Assembly: GCF_000001735.4 (NCBI RefSeq)
Contig: NC_003074.8
Location: 14,391,261-14,455,260, forward strand
DNA length: 64,000 nt
DNA from: Arabidopsis thaliana
Lineage: Eukaryota > Streptophyta > Magnoliopsida > Brassicales > Brassicaceae
Reading direction: 5' to 3'
Part shown: positions 54,186 to 64,000 of the stretch, piece after piece
Position numbering within the stretch: the stretch's first letter is position 1
How the letters are laid out: each line of letters starts with the position of its first letter
Program-made: the position numbers and the translations under genes
The notes under the pieces: model-generated
The model's database searches: none
Told to the model about the DNA's origin: nothing
Seen by the model: only the letters and a program-made list of their open reading frames with translations

Positions 54186-55379
54186 TGATATAACCCAATT
54201 TTCACTGATTTTATCTATGTTTTAGGTATAGGATTTTGAGTCTTTATGTTATTTCTCGAGTCTTTTTAGTGTCTTTTCAGGTATTCTATGTAGTGTGACA
54301 ACAATGGAGATAAGGAGACATTTTAGAGCAAAAGCTAAGGAAAAGGAAGTTAAGGACGATTTTGGATTCAAGAATCAGAGAGAGTGTCGATCGACACACT
54401 CCTTGTGTCGATCACCACCAGTTTCAGCCAAGCAAAGTCCATGACGCTTTCAAGTTTATAGAAGAGGAAATTTGCCCCAGAAGACTTCCCTATTTGCATC
54501 ATTAGTACTTGGACGTTTTATAGGGTTCTTATACATTGTTTAGACCTAAGTTTTCTTTTATCAAGCTTTTTGCAAAACCCTATTTTGAGAGACATAAGCT
54601 ATTCATCCCCTATTCTTCAGAGATTCATTCAGCTTTTAATACGGTGAAGAGATCCTTTCTTTCCCTAATCTTTATTGATGTGTTTATGCTTTCTATCTCA
54701 ATTATGTTGTTTGTTCATTCAATATGTCTGAGTAGTTTGATTGTTAGGAATAGGGTTTCTCATTAGGAATTCATATGGTTTAGTAGATTGCCCCCTTTGC
54801 TAGGTTATCTGTATAATTCTTCATATTTGATTATGCTTAATGTTAGATCTAGAGTAATTAACTAGATCTTGAATCCAGACAATAGATATGCCCACCATAG
54901 GTATCTGTAGTTAGACCTATTATTTGATGAGCCTGGTTTATAGGTGTGTATTAAGAATCGGCCTATCTACTAAGGTGAACAATCGAACTCGTTAAGAATG
55001 CATGTTTAGGTTAATAATCTTTCGGCTTGTCCAGTTTTCTTAGCCATAGGCATACGGAGTTTCGCGGAACACCACCGGTTATTCCATAATTAGAGTTTTG
55101 AGTTTAAGAATGGTTCGATAATAACCTAGCTTTCATTAGATCTACTAACCAATATTTTTCTGAGAATACCCTGTTCCTAGCTCTTTATTTAATCGTTACA
55201 ACCAATCAATCTGCTGTCTTCTTACTTTGTTTTCATATTATTTCAATCATACCCTACTAGCTTAATCTTAACATTGAATTCATTGTGTGAATAAAAGAAC
55301 TTTGTGGAAATCGATCCTTAAATTCTGCAATTGATCTCTTATTTGAGAGAGTAGTTCTTAGGGAATTTCAGCCATATCA
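54186..55379 (+). repeat. 3' LTR of element IX (1194 bp)
   Basis: TGATATAACCCAATTTTCAC...GCCATATCA. Contains a palindrome pair at centres 54390/91 and 54411/12, 21 bp apart. The second is partly decayed (TGTGTCGATCACCACC). The reference copy for the fragment at 50200-50450. Confidence 0.85.
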
Positions 55380-55689
55380 ATTATCTTTATTAAAAATGTT
55401 CTTATTTTAATCGTTACGCTAAAAAGTAAACGATTAAATACATTAATACTAAATTCCACTAAATCGCAAAACCATGCTTTCACCTAAACCGTAAACGCGC
55501 ATTTTCCGCTAGAATCGCAAAACCCTCTTTTCAGCCAAAATTTGCTATTTGATTTCCCGATTTTGCAGTTTACGCTTTTGCAAACAACAATAAATTTTTT
55601 AAGTAAGAGTATCAGTTCAGATCAAAAATTATTATTATTTTATTCTTATCTTGTTTATTTTGTTTTAAAATCGTTTTTATTTTGATTTG
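55380..55689. other. AT-rich DNA with no recognised gene
   Basis: About 310 bp between the element IX LTR and a possible CACTA end. Contains repeated short phrases such as ATCGCAAAACC and CGCTAAAA, without coding pattern. Confidence 0.4.
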
Positions 55690-57719
55690 GGACCTACTAC
55701 AGGAAATTAATTTTATTGATACATAATATTTCGTCACTATGCCAACAAATCTGTAACAATCAAAATATAATGATGAATTTGAGACTAATTGTCAACGGTT
55801 GCAATACATTCGTCATTTCTTACTAGTGATGACTAAAAAACTGTCACAATTATGTTATTTCTTACGACGGAACTATAGTCATTAAATCGTCAGAATCATA
55901 CTGTTCCTAGTCAGTCTCTAGTTATAACTGAAAATATGTTATCACTCGGTTCTCATTTCCAACTATTTTACCATCCCAAATTTGTCACATTTTAGTACCA
56001 CAATTCTATCAAAATATTTCATAATTAAGAAACTATTTGACACCTATATTAGTCACTATCTTTACTACATTATTTTCAGAATTTGTGATATTTTTTCCTC
56101 TAAATTTTACTAAACAAAATTAGAAAAATAAATAAACTGAAAGTAAATTACCAAAGCAACATCCAATTTAAAATTGTCTAAAAAGAAATAAATGTGATAT
56201 GGTATAAAATGAAAGCAAACAAAAGTAAAGAAACCAAATCAAAGTAAAACCAAATAAAAACCAAAGTCAAGCCATATTACCTGGTCTAAAATGAAAGCAA
56301 AAAAAAGCAAAATAAACCCACTTAAAGTAAAACCAAATAGAAACCAAATTCAAACCATATTACGTAGCACGAGAAAATGAAGAAAACCCTATGGGAACTT
56401 GTGGAGAAGAAGAACTTCCTACAGGTGGAGGAGGTGGAGCTGATGCATTTAACTCACTCTAACGGGCAAAAGTTTGAATTAGTTGCTCCACATCTTCGAG
56501 TCGAACAAGCACATTATCTTTACGACTCTTTTGCAGTTCAACTTCTAGTTATTTCACTCAGAGAATTAATGCTCCCACTTCTTCAGTAGCTTGAGGGGGA
56601 ACTAGGTAACTATCTGACATGGAAACCCTACTTTGAAGTGATTTTAGTCCAGATACATGACCTTGTTTTGATATTCCAGCAATCTAGAAAAAAAGCATAA
56701 ATTCATGAATAATGAGAGATTTTAAAATACAAACTCCTTCAAAGCTCCAAGAAAACAAGTAGATTCAAGTGAAAACAAGTGAAAGTTACCTTAACATAGT
56801 TTTCATTTTTTTTCTTCTATGGTAAGAGAATCCATTGTCAAAACCTCTCCATTGGAAGAATCCGTTTGTGTCAAGCTTTCAAGAAGACATTCATCATATT
56901 GTTGAGCAATTAGTGTTGCTCTTTCATCAACATATGTTCCATCAGATTTTTGGTGTATTGCTCTCATTACAGCAATGAAGGAAGAGTCTTCATTATTTGC
57001 TTCCTGAGAACAAAACAATAAAAAGGTAAATAACTCTTATCAAACGTTTTGAAAGAAAACATAACTGTTACCAAAATTAAAAATTAATAATTACCAAGCC
57101 ATCTTGAACTTTAGCATACAAACATGAACCAGTTCTGTGATAATGTGGACTTAAATCATCACGACTAAATAGTCGTGAATAACGAGCATTTTCACTTTTT
57201 TCTTTGGCTTTAAGTGTCTTCCAGTAAGCTACCATTACTTTCCAACATTCAGCCAGAATCCAGTCAAGTTGTTTTTCTTTGAACTTTGCAAGACTAACCA
57301 TTCCTTTGAGGAGAGCAGCTACAAGGGCATCAAAGTTGGCTTTAACTAGATTCTCAATCGAGGCATCCCACTCAAACCTTGTCTAAAATATATCTATGTA
57401 AGACATGTATTAAACAAAAAATTATTTTTGAAAAATAGTTTATATATAACTAACACACACCTTAAACGTTCTAAACCATGCATCTTTATAAAATTACGAC
57501 ACTTTTCTCCAGCAATACCAAGGTTTCTTAAAACACCGTTCAATGATATTTCTAACTCGCGTTGATACTTCGGTGTTGTTTTTAAACCTGATACATATGT
57601 ATTTAAATTATATTTATAATTTATTTTGTTACATTAAACAATGAATGAAACAAAAAAGGAAGAACAATACCATTTAACTCCATTTCTTCGAGAGGGGTGA
57701 AGCACTCTCTGAATATCAT
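55690..57719 (-). mobile_element. CACTA (En/Spm-type) element, partial
   Basis: Left end: CTACTACAGGAAAT (about 55692) is close to the CACTACAAGAAAA terminus of CACTA elements. Downstream are many subterminal CGTCA/GTCAC-type motifs in both orientations (55730-55930), as expected of this superfamily. On the minus strand lies a transposase-24-like gene (56360-57719). The opposite end is missing, cut by Tekay-like LTR sequence at about 57737. Confidence 0.55.
56360..57719 (-). pseudogene. CACTA transposase-associated gene (Transposase_24-like), five exons
   Basis: Minus strand. ATG at 57719-57717 (MIFRECFTPLEEMELN). Exons inferred from GT-AG borders: 57719-57671, 57587-57461, 57382-57095, 57003-56790, 56683-56360. 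Exon 2: YQRELEISLNGVLRNLGIAG. Exon 3: RFEWDASIENLVKANF, LDWILAECWKVMVAYWKTLK, SRDDLSPHYHRTGS. Exon 4: EDSSFIAVMRAIHQKSDGTY, VDERATLIAQQYDECLLES. The family pattern WILAECWKVMVAYW with GTYVDERA is that of plant En/Spm-associated proteins. An extra A in an A-run of exon 4 shifts the frame, and exon 5 has two stops before its LEVELQKSRKDNVLVRLEDV coiled coil. It may be a proteinaceous remnant; no expression evidence. Confidence 0.7.
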
Positions 57720-57736
57720 ACTATAAAGGTGCAATT

Positions 57737-58150
57737 TTGTAACGTTCCTGAACCAAAAAATCGGTTAGGGTTTGTGTTTAAATCTCCCGGTTAAATAAGT
57801 TTGGTTAATGGATACCATAGAGTGTGCCTATAAAAAAAGGAAACTCAAAATTAGGGCTTTAGTTAACCACTTTGTATTCTGTAAAGGAGAAAAAGAGAGA
57901 GAAGAAGAAGGACTAGAATCGTTAGGGTTTGGCAAGAAACAGTTTCGACATATCAAATCTTTGTCAAAGGTAACGAAATTTGGTAGATTTATTTCCAAGT
58001 CTTTCATCGTCATTCTATAGTTTACAGAAACGGATTTGGATTTAAACTTCTTGAGTTAATCGCAGTTTCGTAAGACATGTTTTCTCAAACGTGAGTTAGG
58101 ACCAGCGGAGATTGTAACTGAGATCGTGGTCTTGTCTCGTTTTTGATCGG
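57737..58150 (+). repeat. Tekay-like LTR or 5' region
   Basis: Starts TGTAACGTTCCTGAACC and continues with GGTTAGGGTTTGTGTTTAAAT, typical in character of Brassicaceae chromovirus LTR starts. The expected LTR end and TGGTATCAGAGC primer site are not seen before gag, so the boundary is uncertain (TTTACA at 58021-58026 is one candidate). Confidence 0.5.
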
Positions 58151-58159
58151 CACGAGAGT

Positions 58160-59370
58160 TCGTGATCGTGGAATCATGGCAAGGAAGAGAGGATGATCTA
58201 GGAACTCTTTTGAGCTCATTTAAAAGTGATGCTTACAGTGCCACAATTGAGCAGAGTGTGGGTTCGCAGCCTGAGTTTGTGGAGGCCGGAGCTGGGAACG
58301 GTCTTGGTGCCGATATAGCTGGTGCAGCCCGAGTGGCGCTAGTGGAGCTAGTGTCGGTGCATGTGTGCATGCCGTTGGTGCTCAGGTCCCAGGAGTGATG
58401 GGTACCGCAGCCGGAGGAGCCCAAGTTCCAGAGATTGGCTTGGCGGGAGTACTAAGGCAGTTGTTGGAGCGTTTACCAAGTGTAGTACCAGTGCAGGCTC
58501 CAGTTGTGCCACAAGTGGTGGAGGTGCAGCAAAGGGCTGCGGTTGCTGAGAAAGTTCCATCTTATTTGAGGATAATGGAGCAGTTGTAAAGGATTGGCAC
58601 CGGGTATTTCTCTGGTGGTGCTAGTCCTGAAGAGGCCGACAGTTGGCGGTCGCGAGTTAAGCGGAACTTCAGTTCGAGCAGATGCCTGATGGAGTATCGG
58701 GTGGACCTGGCAGTGCATTTTCTAGAGGAGGATGCACATTTGTGGTGGAAGAGTGTGACTGCCAGGAGGAGGCAGGCGGATATGTCTTGGGCAGATTTTG
58801 TGGTTGAGTTTAATGCAAAGTACTTTCTGCAGGACGAGCTCGACCGTATGGAGGTGCGTTTTCTTGAGCTAACACTGGTTGAGCGGTCGGTTTGGGAGTA
58901 TGACCGGGAGTTTAACCGAGTCTTGGTGTATGCGGGTTGGGGCATGAAGGATGGTCAAGCCGAGTTAAGGAGGTTCATGAGGGGACTTCGACCGGATCTG
59001 AGAGTGCGGTGTAGAATGTCACAGTATGCCCTGAAGGCAGCATTGGTGGAGACGGCTGCTGAGGTATAGGAGGATCTTCAGAGGTAGGTTGTGGCAGTGA
59101 GTCCAGCGGTACAGCCGAAGAAGACTCAGCAGTAGGTGGCACCTAGAAAAGGCGGCAAGCCTATGCAGGGGAAGAAGAGGAGCTGGAATCATCTTTCTAG
59201 AGCTGGACAGGGTGGTCGTGCGGGATGTTTTTCTTGTGGGAACCTTGCCCACAAGGTGGCAGATTGCAAGTAGCGAGTTGAGACGAGAGAGTGCTACCAT
59301 TGTTGGGGGAGGGGACATCTCATGCCGAATTGTCCTAAGCTCCAGTGGATGGCAATGGCAGTAGTATAGC
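58160..59370 (+). pseudogene. Tekay-like chromovirus gag
   Basis: Gly/Ala/Val-rich N-terminus (AGAGNGLGADI, then VHAVGAQVPGVMGTAAGG in a second frame), EIGLAGVLRQLLERLPSVVP, one stop, YRVDLAVHFLEEDAHLWWKS, WADFVVEFNAKYFLQDELDR, then RVRCRMSQYALKAALVETAA. Two CCHC zinc knuckles: CFSCGNLAHKVADC (about 59228-59269) and CYHCWGRGHLMPNC (about 59291-59332). At least five stops or frameshifts. The family usually has one or two knuckles. It packages RNA in an active element; dead here. Confidence 0.9.
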
Positions 59371-59552
59371 CACCGGTGTAGCGGGGAGTGCAACAGAATG
59401 TGCAGCAGTTGGCACATATTCCAGCGGCACCACAATGCTACAATACGTTTGAGGCAGGCGGTACCAGCACCGGAGTGATCACTGGTATGATTTCTGAGAC
59501 TCAAACTTTGTGAATGATTTCTTTTGTTTTGGATATCATTGCTTAATGATGA

Positions 59553-60090
59553 ATGTTAGGGTTCTTAGCACATGAGATATGTGTAGGTACCTTATTGGTG
59601 GGCGGTGTAGAGGCTCATGTGTTGTTTCACTCAGGAACATCGCATTGCTCCATTACCCTGGAGAGTGCCTCGCACAGCAACATCCGTGGAGATCCTGGTG
59701 AGCAGTTTGGAGCCGTTAAGGGTACCAAAGGACATTTTCTAGCGGTTCTAGGAGAGTTAAGGGTGTGGAAATTCATATTGCGGTGGAGTCGATGCCAGCA
59801 AATCTGATTATCAGCCATGTAGAACTATATTATGTTATTTTGGGGATGGATTGGTTGGATCATTACAGAGTACATCTTGACTGCCCCCGTGGGAGAGTTT
59901 CTTTTGAGCGGCGAGAGGGAGGTTGGTTTATCAGGGAGTGAGACCTACCTCAGGGAGTCTAGTCATCTCAATAGTGCAGGTAGACAAGATGATCGAGAAG
60001 GGCTATGAGGCTTACCTGCTGACAATATTTATGCAGGTAGCAGTGAGCAACATTCGGGTTGTTTAGGAGTTCGAGGATGTATTTCAGTCG
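59553..60090 (+). pseudogene. Tekay-like protease and start of the RT region
   Basis: GTLLVGGVEAHVLFHSGTSH, where His replaces the catalytic Asp of the DSG motif. Then SASHSNIRGDPGEQFGAVKG, a frameshift, ILGMDWLDHYRVHLDC (AILGMDWL is the hallmark flap end) and the leader to RT, VVQEFEDVFQS, cut at 60090 by LTR sequence of the VII type. Reverse transcriptase itself is missing. Confidence 0.8.
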
Positions 60091-60098
60091 GCGCCAAA
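60090..60098 (-). other. Partial primer site beside LTR XII
   Basis: Minus strand TGGCGCCG remains of a tRNA-Asp-type primer site; the rest was lost at the join with the Tekay-like element. Confidence 0.5.
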
Positions 60099-60100
60099 TT

Positions 60101-61215
60101 TGATATAGCTCCAATTGGCTTAAGCTTACTCCCTCAAATAAGAGATCGTCGTTAGCACTTAAGGGTCGAATTCCACAAAGCTGTCGATGTTCACGCAATA
60201 AACTTATGAAGATTTTAGTTAAGCTATACAAACTATAATAATTTAAAAATCATCAAAGCAAGTAAATAAGTTGTAGATTCAAGTGATTAAAGCGTCGGGT
60301 CTAAGGAATTGTCTTGGGAGATAGATAAATTGTAGATCTAGCTAATATTAGGACTATTATCGCACCGCTCTTGAACTCAAACTATGATTTTAGAGTAACC
60401 GGTGATGCTCCACGAAACTCTCTTTACTTAGAGCTTAAGATATCCGAAGAAGCCGAGAAATCCTATACTAAAGCATGCATTTTTATCAAGTTTGATTAGT
60501 TCACCGAGTATCTAAACCAGAGCCCTTCTATGAGCCTACCTGTTCTTTCTTAAATACCTAGACTCATGTATGATAGTTCAAATAACAAGTACTTATGGTG
60601 GGCATACCTATTATCTAATATCAAGTTCTAGGTGATCAATCTAAGAATAATCAAGATGAAGAACTCTAAGAATAATTCTAAGGGGTTTTCGATCTACTAA
60701 TCCATCTAAATCCCTATTAAGACACCTTAAACCCAACAAGGTGATTACTGAGACATGATAACAGAAACACAAATCATAATCTGAATAGATTGCATTGATG
60801 AATTAAGAATAAGAGTAAAAGGAGTTCAAAATCATCTCTCTGCATGGATTGGATTCTTCTCTCCAAAATAAAACAAAGCTGAGGTCTTACAAATGACCAA
60901 ATAATTAGGTATATAAGTGACTAAAAACGTGCAGGGACTACTTTACAAATAAGTAAAACTTTAGGGCTTCTCAAAGACTTGGCAGAAATCAGAAATTCCC
61001 TCAGCCGAAATAAGGGTGTCGATCGACACCATCGCGTGAAAAACGTCTTTGATAATCTTCATTGCTGAAAAGCTCCCAAAATTCCTTATTATGCTTCATA
61101 GCTCCCAAATGTGTAATTGCACCTGATATGACTCAAAACATACGAAAAGGACTAGAAAGACTCTAAAAACCATTATGAAATTATATTAGAAATCAGTAAA
61201 AACCAGGACATATCA
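60101..61215 (-). repeat. LTR XII (element VII group), 1115 bp
   Basis: Close to 47743-48893 over its whole length. On the minus strand TGATATGTCCTGG...GAGCTATATCA. It carries one palindrome GGTGTCGATCGACACC (61015-61030); the second member of the pair is absent. It has a purine tract on its upstream side and a primer-site remnant on its downstream side. Confidence 0.85.
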
Positions 61216-61790
61216 ACTCCCCTAGACTTAGCTTTTGCTTGCCCTCAAGCAAAACTAAATATTGAATATGTGAAAGAAGTTTAAAAACATAGAAACTCCC
61301 AATCTCTCTAGCTTATTACCCTGATCATACAAACCAAATCCACGCACTAAATAGTTCTATTCAAATCCAGACCACCATGTAATTCTCCGCTAGCTTACAC
61401 AACATCCTAGATTCCATACTAAAGCACTCAACTATATCCATTAGGCTCTCATCGTTGGGTCTTATCAATCAAGTTAATGTTAAGAACCTTCTAGAGTCAT
61501 TCCTGTACTATAACATAACAAATCGACCATTCATTTTCTTTATATTTCTGGTATTCTTCCTCTTCCCAAGACTTATTTCTTTTTAAAGAGTAAACAAAGG
61601 GGAACTCGCATACTGGATTGACATCCTCGGCATTTTTCCAACCTTTGTAATTGATCATTTTAAACAATATATAATAATGGGGTCATAGGAAACATTCATA
61701 CCCCTATACACTATATGAAAATCCTATCAATCTCCCATGTATTATATTATTATTTTTTTATCAAGGGAGAGGAAATACTTTCTTTTTATC
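61216..61790 (-). other. Polypurine tract and 3' untranslated region next to LTR XII
   Basis: The first bases (minus AAGTCTAGGGGAGT) are a polypurine tract. The remainder matches 53600-54165 of element IX in reverse. No gene. Confidence 0.65.
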
Positions 61791-61829
61791 GCATTAGTCG
61801 ACTTATAAGGTAATAACAAGGAGTCAAGC

Positions 61830-62918
61830 ATTTTCTACTTTTTTCAGGTCTTTACATGTTTGGGATGCATTTGGAGATTATGGAGCATTCTGGAGCAACA
61901 AAGACAACTTAAGCTGCACAAGCAATTCGGAGACGGAAATTGACGTAGGTGTCGATCGACACAACCCCTGGTGTCGAGCGATACCAATACCTGACGGTAA
62001 TTCAATTGCGCAACTTATTCATGTTTTGAAGATTTCCAAATTTGGCCCAGAACTTTCTCTTATTTCCAAAGAAGGCCCAAACGTTTTTAGGGCTTATGTA
62101 TTGATTTTTATGGTCATTGTTTAGACCTAACTCTTATTATCTCTTTTATTCTTGGGAGCAAAACCCTTTGGAGACTCCCTTTAGAGAAGATTCTTCTAAA
62201 CTCTTTTCTCTTCTTAATTTCATCATTGATTTCTTATTCAATCATATTTTATTCTTCTATGATCATGCTTGAGTAGTTCTCTTGTTGGGTTTAGGGATTC
62301 TCATTAGGGATTTGGATGAATTAGTAAATCGAAAACCCTGTTAGGATAATATATTTAGAATTCTTCATCTTAAATTGTTCTTAATGCTAGTTTTAGGGTA
62401 ACTAACTAGAACTTGATTTTAGGATAATAGGTATGCCCATCATAGTTATCTATTACTGGAAATACCTTAGATGAGCCTAGTATTTAGATGCGTGCTAGCG
62501 TCCATTACTTAGGTGAACTTATCAAACCTGTTTATAATGCTTGCTTAGTTCTAGGGATTTACAAGAGAGTTGGGATCAATACTATTAAACATAGTGAGGT
62601 TTGCGGAACACCACCGGTCACTCTATATTAGTGATTTGTGTTCTAGAATGGTTCAATAATAACCCTAATTTACTGCTAGATCTACTATTCTGATATTTTC
62701 TGAGAATTTCCTTAAACCTGACACCTTAATCATCTGAATCTAAAACCAACTTTTAATTGCTTTCTTGTCTTTTACTTTTATAATATTTTTCAGTTTAGCT
62801 TTATTCAAAACAGTTAGCCTATTTTGTGATCCGAGAACTTTGTGGAATTCGATCCCTAAGTGCTATAACAACCTCTTTATTTGAGAGAGTAGTCATTAGG
62901 GTAATTTGACTCATATCA
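61830..62918 (+). repeat. LTR XIII (element IX/VII group), 5'-truncated
   Basis: Ends ACTCATATCA at 62909-62918 before a primer site. It contains a palindrome pair centred at 61955/56 and 61977/78 (22 bp apart) in noncoding sequence. The beginning is joined to the 3' UTR of the neighbouring minus-strand element near 61800. Confidence 0.7.
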
Positions 62919-62922
62919 AATT

Positions 62923-62935
62923 TGGCGTCATTACC
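62923..62935 (+). other. Primer binding site, decayed
   Basis: TGGCGTCATTACC, three differences from the tRNA-Asp complement; CG-to-CA changes suggest deamination of methylated cytosine. Confidence 0.6.
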
Positions 62936-63071
62936 GAAGTTCTCTTTGATTCACCATTAGATTAGGTGTAGAATTTAGTCTAAGCTTTTCTTTTCTTTTG
63001 ATACTCATGTATTTTTATTTCTTCTTCTTCTTGTTTTTCAAGAGTTTAAGGAATTCAAATGCAACTACAAG

Positions 63072-63358
63072 ATGCTGATAGTAATACCAGATGTTGCTGG
63101 AGTGTTACGCGACAGAGCTGGTCAGGCATACAACGAAGAGGGTCAGAAAATAGATGAACAGGGAAACTTGATACAAGAAATCGCCGAAGGTGTTGATCGA
63201 CACCAAGAAGAAATCATAGCAGCTGGTTGTCCGATGACTCTTGGTGACTACAATTGACCGGATCTCTTCTATTCCAATCGGTCTGCAATCCGACCACCTA
63301 CATTCGAAAGAAGCAATTTCGAGATAAACCCTGCTTTCTATACTCTTGTGAGTACCCA
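63072..63358 (+). pseudogene. gag fragment downstream of LTR XIII
   Basis: GVLRDRAGQAYNEEGQKIDE parallels the element IX start VLRDEDGQAYNEAGQR. A single VDRH unit (EGVDRHQEE) is encoded by GGTGTTGATCGACACC. A stop at 63255-63257 is followed by PDLFYSNRSAIRPPTFERSN as in other gags of this group. Homology ends at about 63358. Confidence 0.75.
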
Positions 63359-63574
63359 CCCACCTTTGCGAATTCAGCTCAATGTTGTAGAGCTTGGGTT
63401 AGTGTTTTCACATTGATCCTCTAGTTAGACTGATAAATCACTAAAATACACATCAATAGGTCCAACAAAGCATAAGATATTAAGTGCAACAAGTTTCAAA
63501 ACAAATAGCAAATAGTATGAAATAAAGCAAAAACAGGGTTAGAAAACAAAGCAAGATAGGGAGGATGGCTAATC
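63359..63574. other. Sequence without recognised gene
   Basis: No coding pattern. Possibly a further retroelement 3' region on the minus strand; A-rich with no identifiable ends. Confidence 0.35.
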
Positions 63575-64000
63575 CTCATGGTCCGAGCTGGAGGTGGGTG
63601 CGGGAAAGCGACGACTGCGACGAGTAGGAGACACACAACCGCAGTGAGAGAGTGTAGCTATGGCGTTCCAAACGCTCTTAAAGCTGTCAACGACGTACTG
63701 CTGAAAGACCAGTGGCTCCATCGGGATAGGAGGAGAAGAAGGCAGCTGATATGGTAGAGCTGAAGAAGAAGAGCTAACTCAAGGAACCCCAGCAGGGTCA
63801 ATGAACTCATCCTCAGTCTGTGTAGGCGTAGATCCTGAAGCTGAACCTCTCTTTCTTTTGGTGCGTGGTGCGGACTGCAGAAGGGAAGGATCGGGACAAA
63901 AACCAAGCTCCTCATGCTCTCCTGTAATCTATGTAAGCGCAGGGCAAGGTAAATGAATCATATGGTGCCCTTTATCATCTCTTAAACACCAAAGTAAGTT
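63575..64000 (-). pseudogene. Possible ATHILA ORF-1 C-terminal fragment
   Basis: Minus strand: LRDDKGHHMIHLPCPALT, a stop, GEHEELGFCPDPSLLQSAPR, TKRKRGSASGSTPTQTEDEF, IDPAGVP, stop, and PSSPPIPMEPLVFQQYVVDS. The layout (a basic end, Pro/Ser-rich tail, ...QQYVVDSFKSVWNAIATLSH) recalls the C-terminus of ATHILA ORF-1-type proteins, but the match is weak. It extends beyond the window. Two in-frame stops. Confidence 0.35.

Noticed and set aside
56377-56589. Plus-strand frame of about 70 codons
   Set aside because: Antisense to exon 5 of the CACTA-associated gene, with no independent support.
58233-58945. Minus-strand frames in the Tekay-like gag region
   Set aside because: Shadows of gag, which has clear motifs and zinc knuckles on the + strand.

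Overview
The window is plant nuclear DNA, almost certainly from a Brassicaceae species (Arabidopsis or a close relative). The evidence is Athila-like LTR retrotransposons with tRNA-Asp-type primer sites (TGGCGCCGTTGCC and variants), Ty1/copia and Tekay-like chromovirus proteins of Brassicaceae type, a Cassandra TRIM, a TTF-zinc-finger hAT element and a CACTA element. I see no intact host gene, no tRNA gene and no functional rRNA gene. Nearly every base that can be assigned belongs to a nested, decayed transposable element, which suggests pericentromeric or other heterochromatic DNA.

Layout. 1-4616: Athila-like element I on the + strand (LTR end, primer site, gag, protease, acidic linker, TCGA-motif spacer, remnant of a second ORF). 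4617-5250: AT-rich minisatellite in inverted arrangement with two perfect E2F-type sites. 5932-7090: minus-strand Cassandra array of three 5S-containing LTRs and two internal domains, bounded by a CTAGT duplication. 7096-9690: AT-rich, no gene seen. 9700-12715: Ty1/copia remnants (pol, 161-bp solo LTR, 440-bp LTR, primer site, truncated gag). 12716-28734: an Athila-like LTR on the minus strand split by a hAT transposon (13635-28382). The hAT is itself split by Athila-like element II (14755-25306) and by an 870-bp TIR element, and element II carries a 1.82-kb solo LTR inside its second ORF.

28735-50199 is a minus-strand block. Read right to left it runs LTR VIII, leader, gag VI, gag IV, protease remnant, RT, RNase H, integrase, gag III, protease III, linker, spacer, ORF1, 3' UTR, PPT, LTR III. 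Two smaller elements interrupt it: element V (41309-45303, TSD TATCT) and element VII (45881-48893, TSD CCTCT). 50200-55379: element IX, gag-protease only. 55690-57719: part of a CACTA element with a five-exon transposase-associated gene. 57737-60090: Tekay-like gag and protease. 60101-64000: more LTRs of the VII/IX type, a gag fragment, and a piece that may be an ATHILA ORF1.

Two themes recur. Several of the most complete Athila-like elements (I, II, III, IX) go from protease straight to a spacer or second ORF and have no reverse transcriptase or integrase, so they would need enzymes supplied in trans. The only Athila-like pol in the window lacks the catalytic Glu of its integrase. The two element groups also carry dyad-symmetric TCGA sequences: 20-bp ACTCGACC-N4-GGTCGAGT dyads in one group, and GGTGTCGATCGACACC palindromes in the other, usually in pairs 20-22 bp apart, in both LTR and coding DNA.
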